Under the pieces are notes generated by a model. The model made no database searches. It saw only the letters and a program-made list of their open reading frames with translations, and was not told the DNA's origin. A DNA stretch of 64,000 nucleotides from Bin87 sp963665395 (lineage in GTDB: Bacteria > Chloroflexota > Dehalococcoidia > Lucifugimonadales > UBA3495), in contig OY762251.1 in the NCBI GenBank assembly GCA_963665395.2, positions 2,914,001 to 2,978,000 on the forward strand, written 5' to 3'. Positions 50,890 through 59,596 of the stretch are shown here, in pieces (positions within the stretch are counted from its first letter, which is position 1; every line of letters begins with the position of its first letter). The position numbers and the translations under genes are program-made.

Positions 50890-51843
50890 ATGGCGCAAGC
50901 CGGTATTCCGTCCGAACAGGATGTCCTGGGTTGGTTCGACAGCCTTTCCAACTGGGGACGATGGGGAGACGACGATGAGTTGGGAACGCCAAACCTGATC
51001 ACGGCGGAAAAAACCCGTGCGGCTCTGGCCACGGTTGCGGAAGGCCATTGCGTCTCGCTGTCACGCGACATAACCTGGGATCCGTCCGTTGACGTCCCCG
51101 CCCCTCCCGTGCATTACATGCTCGAAAGCGGCGAGGGCTGGGCCACTGGCGATAAGGTATCCTCAAGGCCGTCGGCGGTGGCCATGGATTACATCGGGAT
51201 GATCTTCCATGGCGTTTCCGTCACCCATGTTGATAGCCTGGCCCACTTCTTCTGGAACGGCAAGACCTATAACGGGAAACCCGCGCACATGGTTTCCACC
51301 AGTCTGGGCGCCACCGTGTGCTCTGTGGAGGAAGCTCGAAACGGGTTCATCACCCGCGGGGTGCTGGTGGATGTGCCCTTGGTCCGCGGCATCGATTGGG
51401 TTGAACGGGGAGAGGGCGTAATGCCGGAGGACGTTCTCGCCGCCGAGGAACGTTGCGGTTTCCGCGTCGAGCCCGGCGATGTGCTGCTGGTTCGCACCGG
51501 CCAGTTACGCCGGCGAATGGTGGAGGGACCCGTGTCCCGCGAGGCCGGCTCCACAGCTTGCCAGGCCGCTTGCTTGCCGTTGTTTAAGGAGCGCGACATC
51601 GCGGTGCTGGGTTCGGACACCGGAAACGACGTCAGTCCGCCCCAATACCCTGGACAGCTCACCAATCCTGTCCACCAAGTTGCCATCACCGCCATGGGCC
51701 TTTGGATCCTGGATAACGCCAACCTGGAAGAGCTCGCCGTCGCCTGCCAGGAGCGCAATCGTTGGACCTTCATGGTAACCATCAACCCATTGCGTTTGCA
51801 GAACACGACCGGTTCTCCGGTTAACCCGGTAGCGATTTTCTGA
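50890..51843 (+). CDS. Cyclase-family (kynurenine formamidase-like) hydrolase
   Basis: The 317-residue protein has the metal-binding HGVSVTHVDSLAHF motif (H-x3-TH-x-D-x3-H) and a C-terminal GSDTGNDVSPP followed by HQVAITAMGLWILDNANLEE, as in the cyclase/formamidase family. Members hydrolyse N-formylkynurenine or other amides, esters and isatin. AAGGAGG is seven bases before ATG 50890. Nothing else of tryptophan degradation is nearby, so the substrate is left open. Confidence 0.88.
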   Translation: MAQAGIPSEQDVLGWFDSLSNWGRWGDDDELGTPNLITAEKTRAALATVAEGHCVSLSRDITWDPSVDVPAPPVHYMLESGEGWATGDKVSSRPSAVAMDYIGMIFHGVSVTHVDSLAHFFWNGKTYNGKPAHMVSTSLGATVCSVEEARNGFITRGVLVDVPLVRGIDWVERGEGVMPEDVLAAEERCGFRVEPGDVLLVRTGQLRRRMVEGPVSREAGSTACQAACLPLFKERDIAVLGSDTGNDVSPPQYPGQLTNPVHQVAITAMGLWILDNANLEELAVACQERNRWTFMVTINPLRLQNTTGSPVNPVAIF

Positions 51844-51979
51844 TCCTGCGGGGAGCTTGGGCGCGCCTCAAAAATAGCTCAAAATGCTCGGCAGGGTCAT
51901 TGACGCCGCAAGAGACAATGGAGTATCAAAAGGGCAGTGCCCAAGGCACGCGGGGCTGCATAAGGAGGAATAACCGAAG

Positions 51980-52144
51980 ATGACGACTCAGATACAGATT
52001 TATTGTGTCAAGTGCAAGGCCAAAACCGATTCGCGCGACGTGGTGGGCGTCACCATGAAGAACGGCCGGCCGGCCACGCAGGCGATTTGCGTCGTCTGCG
52101 GCACCAAGAAATTCCGCATTGGGGCCACGCCAACTCCGGCATAA
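51980..52144 (+). CDS. DUF5679 zinc-ribbon protein
   Basis: A 54-residue protein with two CxxC pairs (IYCVKCKAKTDSRDV and AICVVCGTKKFRI) separated by GVTMKNGRPATQ, the layout of DUF5679. It is a likely zinc-bound nucleic-acid or protein-binding ribbon. AAGGAGG at 51962-51968 lies 11 bases before ATG 51980, a rather long spacing. It falls between the cyclase gene and an inactivated flavoprotein remnant. Too short for many gene callers. Confidence 0.8.
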   Translation: MTTQIQIYCVKCKAKTDSRDVVGVTMKNGRPATQAICVVCGTKKFRIGATPTPA

Positions 52145-52212
52145 CCAACCCCATAATGCCTGGCCGCTCAGCCGGCGCAGCAGCCATCCCATCGGCCCGC
52201 CGGTCAACTTCG

Positions 52213-52371
52213 TCACATAGCCGCCCCAGGCGAGCTGGTGACCCTCAGTGCCCTTCCGCTTGGATTGGCTTCAATCAGAGCGACCCTTCTACCCAACCGG
52301 CCCGCGAAACGCGCCGCCGTCAGCCCGGCGGAACCGGCGCCGATAATCATCAGGTCGTACTGCGACACCAC
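52213..52371 (-). pseudogene. Remnant of an FAD-dependent oxidoreductase N-terminus
   Basis: From GTG 52371 the 52-codon frame reads VSQYDLMIIGAGSAGLTAAR, then FAGRLGRRVALIEAN, the FAD-binding start of dihydrolipoamide dehydrogenase or mercuric-reductase-like proteins. After ~40 residues homology stops. A shift of frame near 52255 opens KGTEGHQLAWGGYVTKLTGG and MGWLLRRLSGQALWG, which may be the far end of a deleted protein. About 400 residues are missing. It follows the TRAP permease gene by 14 bp. Confidence 0.75.
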
Positions 52372-52385
52372 CCCTGTCCTCAAGA

Positions 52386-53888
52386 TCAGCGCGGCCCTTT
52401 GATCTGGTCGGGTAGCCAGAGCGCCAGTTCGGGAAACGCGATGATCAAGCCGATGACTACCGCCATACAGGCCATGAACGGCAACACGCCGATGTACACG
52501 TCGTTGATTGTGCCGGTTTGAACGCGGCGGCCGGTAACGGTCAGTTCCTGGCGCGCTACGTCGCGGCGCGCCCCTTGCAGCACGTACAGGCTCAAACCCT
52601 GCGGCGGACTGATCTGCGCCGCTTCCAGGAGGATGATCATGATGATGCCGAACCACAGCAGATCTACCTCGGCGGCGCGCAGCACCGGCGCGATGATGGG
52701 CAGCGTGGTCAGCATCATGGAATAGGCTTCCATGAACGTGCCCAGCAGCAGGTAGAAGACCACCAGGAACAGCACCAGCTGCACTGTGGTCAGCTCGAAA
52801 CCGGCCACCCATTCGGCCATGGTGATGGAGATGCGCAGGTAGGCGAAGGCGAACTGCAACGTGAAGGCCGCCATCAGAATGAACAGTATCATCGCCGAGG
52901 AACGGGCGGCGGAAGCGCAGGCTTCCATGGTCATATGGAAGATGAAACGGCAGTAGTCCGATAAATAGGCGCGGTTAAACCGGTACTCCACGCGCCAGTC
53001 CCGCAGTACCTGGCGGATCACCGGCGACACATGGTTGGCGATACCGGAATCAAGCAGGAATCCGGCGATGTTCCCGGCGAACAGCCGCACGAAGTTGTAG
53101 ATAATGGCCAACGCCAGCGCCCCGCTGACCCCGAAGCCGGCCGCCTCCGAGGGAGTAGCCCAACCAAAATAAATGCTGCCCAGCACGATGAATATCAGCG
53201 CCAGCACGGGGATCATCAGCGCCGTGAACAGGAACCGCTCCGTCCAGCCTTCCCAAGTCCAGAAGCGGGTCTGAGACTGCCGCGGCGCGATAGCCGGCCA
53301 GATGACCGACGCAATGCCGATCATCAGCATGAAGACCCCGGCCAGCAGGATGCCGGGGATGAAGCCGGCCAGGAACAACCGACCGATGGACTCCCCAACG
53401 GTCAATCCGTACAGCACCAACAGGATACTGGGCGGGATCAGGATGCCCAGGGTCCCGCCCGCGGCCAGCGAACCCACCACCAATCGCTCCTGATAACCCT
53501 GGGCCCGAAAAGAGGGAAGAGCTACCCGGCTGACTGTGGCCGCGGTGGCGATGCTGGAACCGGCGCAGGCCGCGAACACCGCGCAGGAAGCGATGTTGGT
53601 GTGCATCAAACCGCCCGGTATGAAGTCCACCCACCGCGACAGTGCCCGGTACATGAGGTCGGCAAAACCCCCGCGCAGTACAATTTCCCCCATCAATATG
53701 AACAAGGGAATGGCGACGAGGTTGACGTTGGTGTTGGTCTCCCAGGCGCGGTTGCCCATGATGTTCCAGACCGGGTTGTCTGAGAACAGATTGAGCAGTA
53801 TCAACGCCAACGAACCCAACGCGCCGGCCACGTACATCCCGGCGAAGAACATGACGGCCATCAATATGAACGCGACTGCAATCAACAT
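52386..53888 (-). CDS. TRAP transporter large permease subunit (DctM-like)
   Basis: The 500-residue membrane protein has about 12 helices and the DctM-type segments LVAIPLFILMGEIVLRGGFA, ASCAVFAACAGSSIATAATV, GTLGILIPPSILLVLYGLTV, YFGWATPSEAAGFGVSGALA and a late EAAQISPPQGLSLYVL. It would use an ion gradient to import an organic acid with help of a binding protein (DctP) and a small subunit (DctQ). Neither partner gene is in the window. An insertion of about 60 residues lies in the middle (near 280-340). Confidence 0.92.
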   Translation of the reverse strand: MLIAVAFILMAVMFFAGMYVAGALGSLALILLNLFSDNPVWNIMGNRAWETNTNVNLVAIPLFILMGEIVLRGGFADLMYRALSRWVDFIPGGLMHTNIASCAVFAACAGSSIATAATVSRVALPSFRAQGYQERLVVGSLAAGGTLGILIPPSILLVLYGLTVGESIGRLFLAGFIPGILLAGVFMLMIGIASVIWPAIAPRQSQTRFWTWEGWTERFLFTALMIPVLALIFIVLGSIYFGWATPSEAAGFGVSGALALAIIYNFVRLFAGNIAGFLLDSGIANHVSPVIRQVLRDWRVEYRFNRAYLSDYCRFIFHMTMEACASAARSSAMILFILMAAFTLQFAFAYLRISITMAEWVAGFELTTVQLVLFLVVFYLLLGTFMEAYSMMLTTLPIIAPVLRAAEVDLLWFGIIMIILLEAAQISPPQGLSLYVLQGARRDVARQELTVTGRRVQTGTINDVYIGVLPFMACMAVVIGLIIAFPELALWLPDQIKGPR

Positions 53889-54073
53889 GGGGCATTCTCG
53901 CCGGATCTAGCGCTTTTCGGGAGCCAAACACGCAAAAACCCCGTCATGCGATCTCTTGACCAATCTGGCACGGAGCCGGCGGCGTCGGGAGCCACGGCGA
54001 CGGGGTGTAAAGCGGCAAAATGATAGCCCACCGGATGGGCAGTGTCCAGCCGACTTCATCGGTGGATGATTGC

Positions 54074-54079
54074 TATAAT
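54074..54079 (+). promoter_or_regulatory. Extended -10 promoter of the SMP-30 gene
   Basis: TGCTATAAT (54071-54079) is a consensus extended -10 element, 34 bases before the ribosome-site region of the SMP-30 gene. No clear -35 is seen, which is normal for this promoter type. Confidence 0.55.
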
Positions 54080-54115
54080 CATCTCGTTTCGATGCAAAAC
54101 ACCAGGAGGTTGATG

Positions 54116-55018
54116 ATGGCAGAAGATCTGACCGGGCTGTTGGCTGAAACCGAACTGACACTACTCGACGGCGTGCTGGAACGTACCGAGGGCCCGTTGT
54201 GGCATCCGGGCGGGTATTTGACCTTCGTCGATTTGGCCCGGGAACAACTCTTGAAATGGGACCCGCGCACGGGAGAGACCACCGTGGTCCGCGAGAATAC
54301 CGGCGAGGGCAACGGTTGCACCTTTGATCGTAGCGGCAACCTCCTGATGTGCGAGGGAGCCGACCACCGCTGCGTCACCAGCATGGACGCCGATGGCAAC
54401 ATCGCCACCATTGCCGACCGCTGGGACGGAAAGCGCTTCAACAAGCCCAACGATGTGATTTGCCGTACTGATGGCACGGTGTACTTCACCGACCCGCACC
54501 TGCGTTTTCCCGAAGAACTCCGTGAGATCCCCTTTGCCGGCGTCTATCGAATTGATCCCGCCGGGAACGTCCACTTGGCCACGGACGAGTGTGAGTATTC
54601 CAATGGTCTGGCTTTGTCGCCCGACGAATCGGTTTTGTACGTCGCCATCAGCCGCGCCGAGCCGGCCGACTTCGACCGGGAGGAGCGGGGCGAGTTCTGC
54701 CCCAACCGCCGGATCCGGGCCTTTGACGTGGCCCCCGATGGAACCCTCAGCGGCAATCGCGTTCTCATCGAAATGGGTTCCGACGCGCCCGGAGTCCCCG
54801 ATGGCATGAAAGTGGACACCGCCGGCCGCATCTGGTGCACCGGTTCCGGCGGCGTCTGGATCGTGTCGCCAGCGGGCGAACGGCTCGGCGTGCTCGAAAC
54901 GCCGGAAGTAACCCGCAACATCTGCTTCGGCGGAGACGATATGCGGACGCTGTTCCTCACGTCGGGTGCTTCCCTTTACAGCATCCGGGTGACGACACCT
55001 GGGATTGGGGCGTTCTGA
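54116..55018 (+). CDS. SMP-30/gluconolactonase family beta-propeller
   Basis: The 300-residue six-bladed propeller has LERTEGPLWHPGGYLTFVDL (metal-binding Glu), NGCTFDRSGNLLMCEG, FNKPNDVICRTDGTVYFTDP (Asn and Asp ligands) and YSNGLALSPDESVLYVA. These match calcium/zinc-dependent lactonases such as regucalcin. It probably hydrolyses a sugar lactone. AGGAGG supports ATG 54116 over 54113 or the longer 54020 frame. It is transcribed on its own from an extended -10 promoter. Confidence 0.92.
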   Translation: MAEDLTGLLAETELTLLDGVLERTEGPLWHPGGYLTFVDLAREQLLKWDPRTGETTVVRENTGEGNGCTFDRSGNLLMCEGADHRCVTSMDADGNIATIADRWDGKRFNKPNDVICRTDGTVYFTDPHLRFPEELREIPFAGVYRIDPAGNVHLATDECEYSNGLALSPDESVLYVAISRAEPADFDREERGEFCPNRRIRAFDVAPDGTLSGNRVLIEMGSDAPGVPDGMKVDTAGRIWCTGSGGVWIVSPAGERLGVLETPEVTRNICFGGDDMRTLFLTSGASLYSIRVTTPGIGAF

Positions 55019-55042
55019 TAGAGGGGGAGGGCCGCCGGATTC

Positions 55043-55597
55043 CTATGTGGTTTCCGGCGGTTCCGAATCAGCTTCATCTGGTGTCAGGAAGTCATCTAAG
55101 TTAACGCCCTGATCTCTGAGTTGGTCGAGTACTTCAGCGCGGCCTTCGGCAAGGCCCTCCGCAAGGCCCTGCTCGCGGCCTTCCGCAAGGCCCTCTGCAA
55201 GGCCCTGCTCGCGGCCTTCGGCAAGGCCCTGCTCGCGGCCTTCGGCAAGGCCCTCCGCAAGGCCCTGCTCGCGGCCCAGTTCACGGCCTTCCGCTATGGC
55301 CTCTGCTCTTTCCCGGGCGCGCCGTTTGCGGTTTTCTTGGTACTGGTCGTAGGCTCTGAGCAGCAACATTCCGGTTCCACCTCCTACCAAAATTATCAGG
55401 ATGGTTACTATAATCGTCCCGCCGCCGATATCGCCCAACTTGGTTAGGTGATTCGCGATGCGGTGGAAAGTGCCCTGCAACCGTGACCCTTCCGGCAGCA
55501 GGCTGTCACCCAGCATTATTGCCAGGCTGGCGACAGCCGCCACGTACAGGGCAATCGTGGCAATGATCGCCCCTCGTTCCAACCGCCGCCAGTCCAT
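55043..55597 (-). CDS. Membrane protein with GLAEGREQ-type repeats
   Basis: The 184-residue product has two helices (about 10-32 and 60-82) and a basic stretch. A run of 11-12 four-residue units based on EGLA/EGRE/QGLA follows at ~100-155 before an acidic C-terminus. The DNA of this segment is a direct repeat of AAGGCCCTGCTCGCGGCCTT-type blocks. It has the same architecture as the protein at 26031-26525, so the family seems defined by a membrane anchor plus low-complexity helix. Function unknown. Confidence 0.65.
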   Translation of the reverse strand: MDWRRLERGAIIATIALYVAAVASLAIMLGDSLLPEGSRLQGTFHRIANHLTKLGDIGGGTIIVTILIILVGGGTGMLLLRAYDQYQENRKRRARERAEAIAEGRELGREQGLAEGLAEGREQGLAEGREQGLAEGLAEGREQGLAEGLAEGRAEVLDQLRDQGVNLDDFLTPDEADSEPPETT

Positions 55598-55703
55598 GGT
55601 CGCACTATATCAAATATCGTGATATGCGGATACGCGACTTTGTGGTAAAACTATCGTGGGACAAAGCTGGATACCAATACGGAAAACCACCGAGGAGGCT
55701 CTG

Positions 55704-56624
55704 ATGACTACCGCCACCAACGTCGTCGGCAACGGCGCGTACACTTATGAGTTTGACCGCAACTGGGCCCAGGTTCCCGACGGCATTCCGATGCCCGCTG
55801 CCGCGGTGTTCGGCGATGACGAGGACCGGGTGTACTGCTTCAACCGCAACCCCGAACATCCCATCATGATTTTCGACCGCGAGGGCAAGTTCATCAAGTC
55901 CTGGGGCGCCGGGATGTTCGAGTTCCCCCACGCCATCATCATCGACCAGTGGGGATACGTTTGGTTGGTGGACCGCAACATGGGTCAGATCTTCAAGCTC
56001 ACCAAGGACGGTGAGGTGGTAATGACCATCGGCCAGTACGGTTACCGTTCCGATACCGGTGCCGACAATACCGCCTTCGACTCCAACTCCTGGCATCAGG
56101 TCGTGCGCGGCGCCGACCCCTTCAATATGCCGGCTGGCATCGCCCTGAACGACGCCGGCGAGATCTACATCGCCGACGGTTACGCCAACGCCCGCGTCCA
56201 CAAGTTCACCCCCACCGGCGACCACATCTTCTCCTGGGGTGAGCCGGGCGCCGGCCCCGGCCAGTTCAACCTGCCCCACGGCGCCTGGATCAACCGCCAC
56301 GGCAACCTGCTCATCGCCGACCGGGAGAACGACCGCGTGCAGGTGTTCCTGCAGGACGGCACCCACGTCACCGACTGGCCCAGCAAACTCATCGGCCCGG
56401 CGGTCATCTGCATCGATGACGACGACGTGGCCTACGTCGCCGAGCACAACGGCGGTATGCTCAGCATCCTGGACGCCAACGGCGAGCGATTGACGCAGTG
56501 GGGTGACCTGACCCACCGCAGCTGCCACGGCGTCTGGGTGGACAGCCAGAAAGACCTGTACGTCGTGGAACCTTACGAGGGTAGCAGCGGCCGGACGGTG
56601 GTGAAATACACGCGGAAAGGCTAG
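55704..56624 (+). CDS. NHL-repeat six-bladed beta-propeller protein
   Basis: The 306-residue protein has NHL-type blades, for example FEFPHAIIIDQWGYVWLVDR, FNMPAGIALNDAGEIYIADG, FNLPHGAWINRHGNLLIADR and SCHGVWVDSQKDLYVVEP. The sequence is like the peptidyl-alpha-hydroxyglycine lyase domain and related propellers; metal-binding histidines could be those in PHG and SCHG. No signal peptide. GAGGAGG precedes ATG 55704. Substrate unknown. Confidence 0.88.
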   Translation: MTTATNVVGNGAYTYEFDRNWAQVPDGIPMPAAAVFGDDEDRVYCFNRNPEHPIMIFDREGKFIKSWGAGMFEFPHAIIIDQWGYVWLVDRNMGQIFKLTKDGEVVMTIGQYGYRSDTGADNTAFDSNSWHQVVRGADPFNMPAGIALNDAGEIYIADGYANARVHKFTPTGDHIFSWGEPGAGPGQFNLPHGAWINRHGNLLIADRENDRVQVFLQDGTHVTDWPSKLIGPAVICIDDDDVAYVAEHNGGMLSILDANGERLTQWGDLTHRSCHGVWVDSQKDLYVVEPYEGSSGRTVVKYTRKG

Positions 56625-56632
56625 CCAACATC

Positions 56633-56660
56633 CGTCATTTCCGCTTTCGCGGGAATCCAG
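56633..56660. repeat. Repeat E hairpin
   Basis: CGTCATTTCCGCTTTCGCGG followed by GAATCCAG, just after the NHL gene stop. Confidence 0.65.
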
Positions 56661-56749
56661 GGGACTTCACGAGCCAGCGGTTGCGGATTCCGCCGCAGGT
56701 TTGCTAGAATGATGGCGTGCCGCTGGTGCTTTGGCGGCGCGCCAGCTGT

Positions 56750-56825
56750 GGGGCTGTAGCTCATTTGGGAGAGCGCTTCAATGGCATTGAAGAGGTAGCG
56801 GGTTCGATTCCCGCCAGCTCCACCA
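56750..56825 (+). tRNA. tRNA-Ala (GGC anticodon)
   Basis: Acceptor GGGGCTG pairs with CAGCTCC, with the alanine identity G3:U70 pair. The anticodon arm is CTTCA-ATGGCAT-TGAAG and the T arm GCGGG-TTCGATT-CCCGC. CCA is encoded at 56823-56825. Confidence 0.95.
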
Positions 56826-56841
56826 CCCTGATAGCGCATCC

Positions 56842-56872
56842 AATAGCGGCGTCATTGCGACGCCGCTATTTT
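56842..56872 (+). terminator. Intrinsic terminator of tRNA-Ala
   Basis: A perfect 12-bp stem AATAGCGGCGTC / GACGCCGCTATT with loop ATTGC, followed by TT, sits 17 bases after the encoded CCA end. Confidence 0.65.
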
Positions 56873-56901
56873 CAGTCCCTCGCCGACAAGGAGACAGTCC
56901 C

Positions 56902-57867
56902 ATGCCCAATTGGAAAGTTGCGTATTACAGCGGAGTAGGCGCGCGCCCTCAGGTGATGCTGGATAATGCCCCCGAGGAACTGGAGGTCATTGTTGTGAAC
57001 CAGTCCCTGCCGGAGGACGAAAAGATCGAGCTGTGCCGGGACGCCGACGCGATCATATCCAGCGATGTCACCGTCAATGTGCTGCGCCAATGCCCCAACG
57101 TCAAATTGATCCAGACCCTCAGCGCCGGCTACGACCGCCTGGACCTGGAGACCATCCTGGAAATGGGCATTCCGGTGGCGAACAACGGCGGCGCCAACGC
57201 CATCTCGGTGTCCGAACAGACCCTCGCCCTGATGATTGGCATCAGCCGGAACCTGATGGCCCAGTGGGACACCACCACCCGGCAGCGTAACTGGCGGGGC
57301 AGCCTTTACCAAACCGACCTGTCGGAGGTGACGGACAAAACGGTGGGCATCGTCGGGCTGGGACGCATCGGGCGGCAAGTGGCCAAGCGGCTCACCGGAT
57401 TCGACACGCGCACCATCTACTACGACATTGAGGATATTCCCGAGGAAGTTCAGCAACAGGTCAAGGCGGAACCCGTGGGGTTCGACGAGCTGCTGGAAAC
57501 CTCTGATATCGTCAGCATGCACGTGCCCTTGACCCGTCGCACCCGGGGCATGATGTCCGACCGTGAATTCGACAAGATGAAAGAAACGGCTTTCCTGATC
57601 AACCTGTGCCGGGGCCCGGTGGTGGACGAAGCCGCGCTGTACCGGGCGCTCACCCAGGGCAAGATCGCCGGGGCTGGGTTGGACGTGCTGGAGGTCGAGC
57701 CGACGCCGGCCGACAACCCGCTGTTCGACCTGGACAACGTGATCATCACCCCGCACATGGCCGGCCAGAGCCAGGAAACCGCCCTGCGAGCGGCCCATTT
57801 CGCCTACGGCAACATCCTGCGCGTCCTCGGCGGCGAGGAAGCGGAGTCGCTGGTAACGCCGGAGTAG
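56902..57867 (+). CDS. D-2-hydroxyacid dehydrogenase family protein
   Basis: The 321-residue NAD(P)-dependent enzyme has VGIVGLGRIGRQVA in the cofactor domain. The catalytic triad is present: Arg in LCRGPVVDE, Glu in DVLEVEP and His in ITPHMAG. Members convert 2-hydroxy acids to 2-oxo acids (phosphoglycerate, glycerate, glyoxylate and others). AAGGAGACAG precedes ATG 56902. A FAH-family gene follows on the same strand after an E hairpin, so the two may act on the same acid. Confidence 0.92.
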   Translation: MPNWKVAYYSGVGARPQVMLDNAPEELEVIVVNQSLPEDEKIELCRDADAIISSDVTVNVLRQCPNVKLIQTLSAGYDRLDLETILEMGIPVANNGGANAISVSEQTLALMIGISRNLMAQWDTTTRQRNWRGSLYQTDLSEVTDKTVGIVGLGRIGRQVAKRLTGFDTRTIYYDIEDIPEEVQQQVKAEPVGFDELLETSDIVSMHVPLTRRTRGMMSDREFDKMKETAFLINLCRGPVVDEAALYRALTQGKIAGAGLDVLEVEPTPADNPLFDLDNVIITPHMAGQSQETALRAAHFAYGNILRVLGGEEAESLVTPE

Positions 57868-57890
57868 ATCGGTTTTCAAAAACTTTCTCC

Positions 57891-57917
57891 GTCATTCCCG
57901 CGAAAGCGGGAATCCAG
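57891..57917. repeat. Repeat E hairpin
   Basis: GTCATTCCCGCGAAAGCGGG plus AATCCAG, between the dehydrogenase and FAH-family genes. Confidence 0.75.
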
Positions 57918-57939
57918 AGACCCGAAGAGGAGTTTCCCC

Positions 57940-58722
57940 ATGATCTGGTGCCGCTTTCAGTTGAACGGGAAGACCAGTTTCGGCATCGTTGACGACGGCC
58001 GGGTGACCGAGGTTTGGGGCGACCCGCTGGACGACTACGCCGTCACCAACCATTCCTATGCCCTGGATGAGGTGAAGCTGCTGGCGCCCATCAAGCCGTT
58101 GATGCTGTACGCCGCCGGTCCGAACTACCGGGGCCACGTGGAGGGCATGGCCGCCCGGCGCGGCGCTCCGCCATCGTATCCCGACCGCCCGTCGCCCAAC
58201 TACCGCTCCGTCCACGCCGTCATCGGCACCGAAGAGAACATCGTGGTCCCCGCCGACTGCTCCGGCGCCGTCCAGCCGGAAGGTCAGCTGGCGGTGGTCA
58301 TCGGCAAGAAAGCCCGCAACGTGCCGATGAGCGAGGCTTTGGACTGCGTCTTCGGCTACACCATCGGCAACGACATCAGCCAACGCCCCTGGCAAAACGC
58401 CGACCGCACCATGTTCCGCGGCAAGAACTGCGACACCTGGAAGCCCATGGGCCCCTGGATCGTCACCGACCTCGACCCCAAAGGCTTCCGCATCATCGTC
58501 CGCCACAACGGCGAGGTCTGGGAGGATTTCTCATCCGCCGATCAAATCTGGGACACCGCCACCTGGATCCACGAACTCAGCAAGTACGCCACCCTGCATC
58601 CTGGCGACGTCCTATGGATGGGCACCGAGGGGGCCGACGGCGATATGTTCCCCGGGGATACAATTGAGGTGGAGATCAGCGGAATTGGGACGCTGCGGAA
58701 CTACGTGGTAGCAGAGGAATAA
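57940..58722 (+). CDS. Fumarylacetoacetate hydrolase family protein
   Basis: The 260-residue protein carries the FAH C-terminal domain: YAAGPNYRGHV, EGQLAVVIGKKARN, GYTIGNDISQRPWQ and WMGTEGADGDMFPGDTIEVE. In family enzymes the segment reads E-x-E for two metal ligands; here it is EGQ, so one Glu is replaced by Gln. The usual SARDW is SQRPW. It may be a weak or altered hydrolase or decarboxylase of oxo acids. GAGGAG lies upstream of ATG 57940. Confidence 0.88.
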   Translation: MIWCRFQLNGKTSFGIVDDGRVTEVWGDPLDDYAVTNHSYALDEVKLLAPIKPLMLYAAGPNYRGHVEGMAARRGAPPSYPDRPSPNYRSVHAVIGTEENIVVPADCSGAVQPEGQLAVVIGKKARNVPMSEALDCVFGYTIGNDISQRPWQNADRTMFRGKNCDTWKPMGPWIVTDLDPKGFRIIVRHNGEVWEDFSSADQIWDTATWIHELSKYATLHPGDVLWMGTEGADGDMFPGDTIEVEISGIGTLRNYVVAEE

Positions 58723-58774
58723 GTGGGGAGCAGAATGCTCATATCAGACATGGCCCCCTCACTCTCTTGCCGGG

Positions 58775-59512
58775 CTACGGTTCCTGTCCACGCAGTTGCT
58801 CCCTGAGGCGGGCGAGTTCGGCTTCCGCGGCATCAGCGCGGGTTTCGGCCTGGTTGCGGGCGGCACGCTCGATGTTGAGCGCGGCTTCGGCGGCAACGCG
58901 CTTGTCTATCGTCATCCCCGTTGCCGGATCCAGCGCGTCAAACTCCTCGCCATTATAGTGAAACACCACGTCCAGCAACTCGCTGCGGCTGCGTACCGAA
59001 CCGTCCCCGCCGTACTCCGAAGGATACTCCTCATACTCGCCGTTCACCAACCGCTCCCCCGTAATGGGCTTGCCGTACAGCCGGCCTCCCGTGGGGTCAA
59101 ATCGCCAGTACTCCTGTATCTGCAATCGCTGGTACAGCTCCCGCTTCCAGCCCAGATCGTTTGCCGCCGTGCTCGGCGACGCTACTTCCATCACGAAGTC
59201 CGGCGCCTTCCCGATTTCCCAAATCCAGAAGTTCGGCAGGTTATCCCGTATTCCCGCATTGTCCACGTCAAAGGCTATGAACAGGTCGGGTTTGACCCGC
59301 TGGTTGCCGTCGGTTACGTCGTAGGAGACAAACACTCCGCCTGAGATGAATACGTCCGGCTGGTCTTCGTAGCGTTGGCGGAGGAGATGACCGATTCGGT
59401 CAATGGGCGGTTCTTGCTGCATACCGTCCTCGACGGGTTCCGGTTCTTCGTAGAAGATGTCCGGCAGGGTTCGCACCTTCCAAGCATTGGTGATGATTCG
59501 GGTGGCGGCCAT
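58775..59512 (-). CDS. Uma2 family (DUF820) nuclease-fold protein
   Basis: The ~245-residue protein has the Uma2 core: NQRVKPDLFIAFDVDN, then PDFVMEVASPSTAANDLGWK, with the Asp-x-Glu-x-Ser pattern of the PD-(D/E)xK-like fold, and KRELYQRLQIQEYWRFDP. The last ~60 residues are a charged coiled-coil tail (AARNQAETRADAAEAELARL). Uma2 proteins are widespread in cyanobacteria and Chloroflexi and are considered putative endonucleases of unknown role. The start near 59512 is taken because the upstream frame lacks homology. GGAGG is present upstream. Confidence 0.88.
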   Translation of the reverse strand: MAATRIITNAWKVRTLPDIFYEEPEPVEDGMQQEPPIDRIGHLLRQRYEDQPDVFISGGVFVSYDVTDGNQRVKPDLFIAFDVDNAGIRDNLPNFWIWEIGKAPDFVMEVASPSTAANDLGWKRELYQRLQIQEYWRFDPTGGRLYGKPITGERLVNGEYEEYPSEYGGDGSVRSRSELLDVVFHYNGEEFDALDPATGMTIDKRVAAEAALNIERAARNQAETRADAAEAELARLREQLRGQEP

Positions 59513-59596
59513 GGGAGAGCCTCCGGGGCCGGGCTGCGGGTGATTTGGCGGGTCAATTATATGCCGTCGCCGCCGCGCTCTCAACGATTCCCTTCC

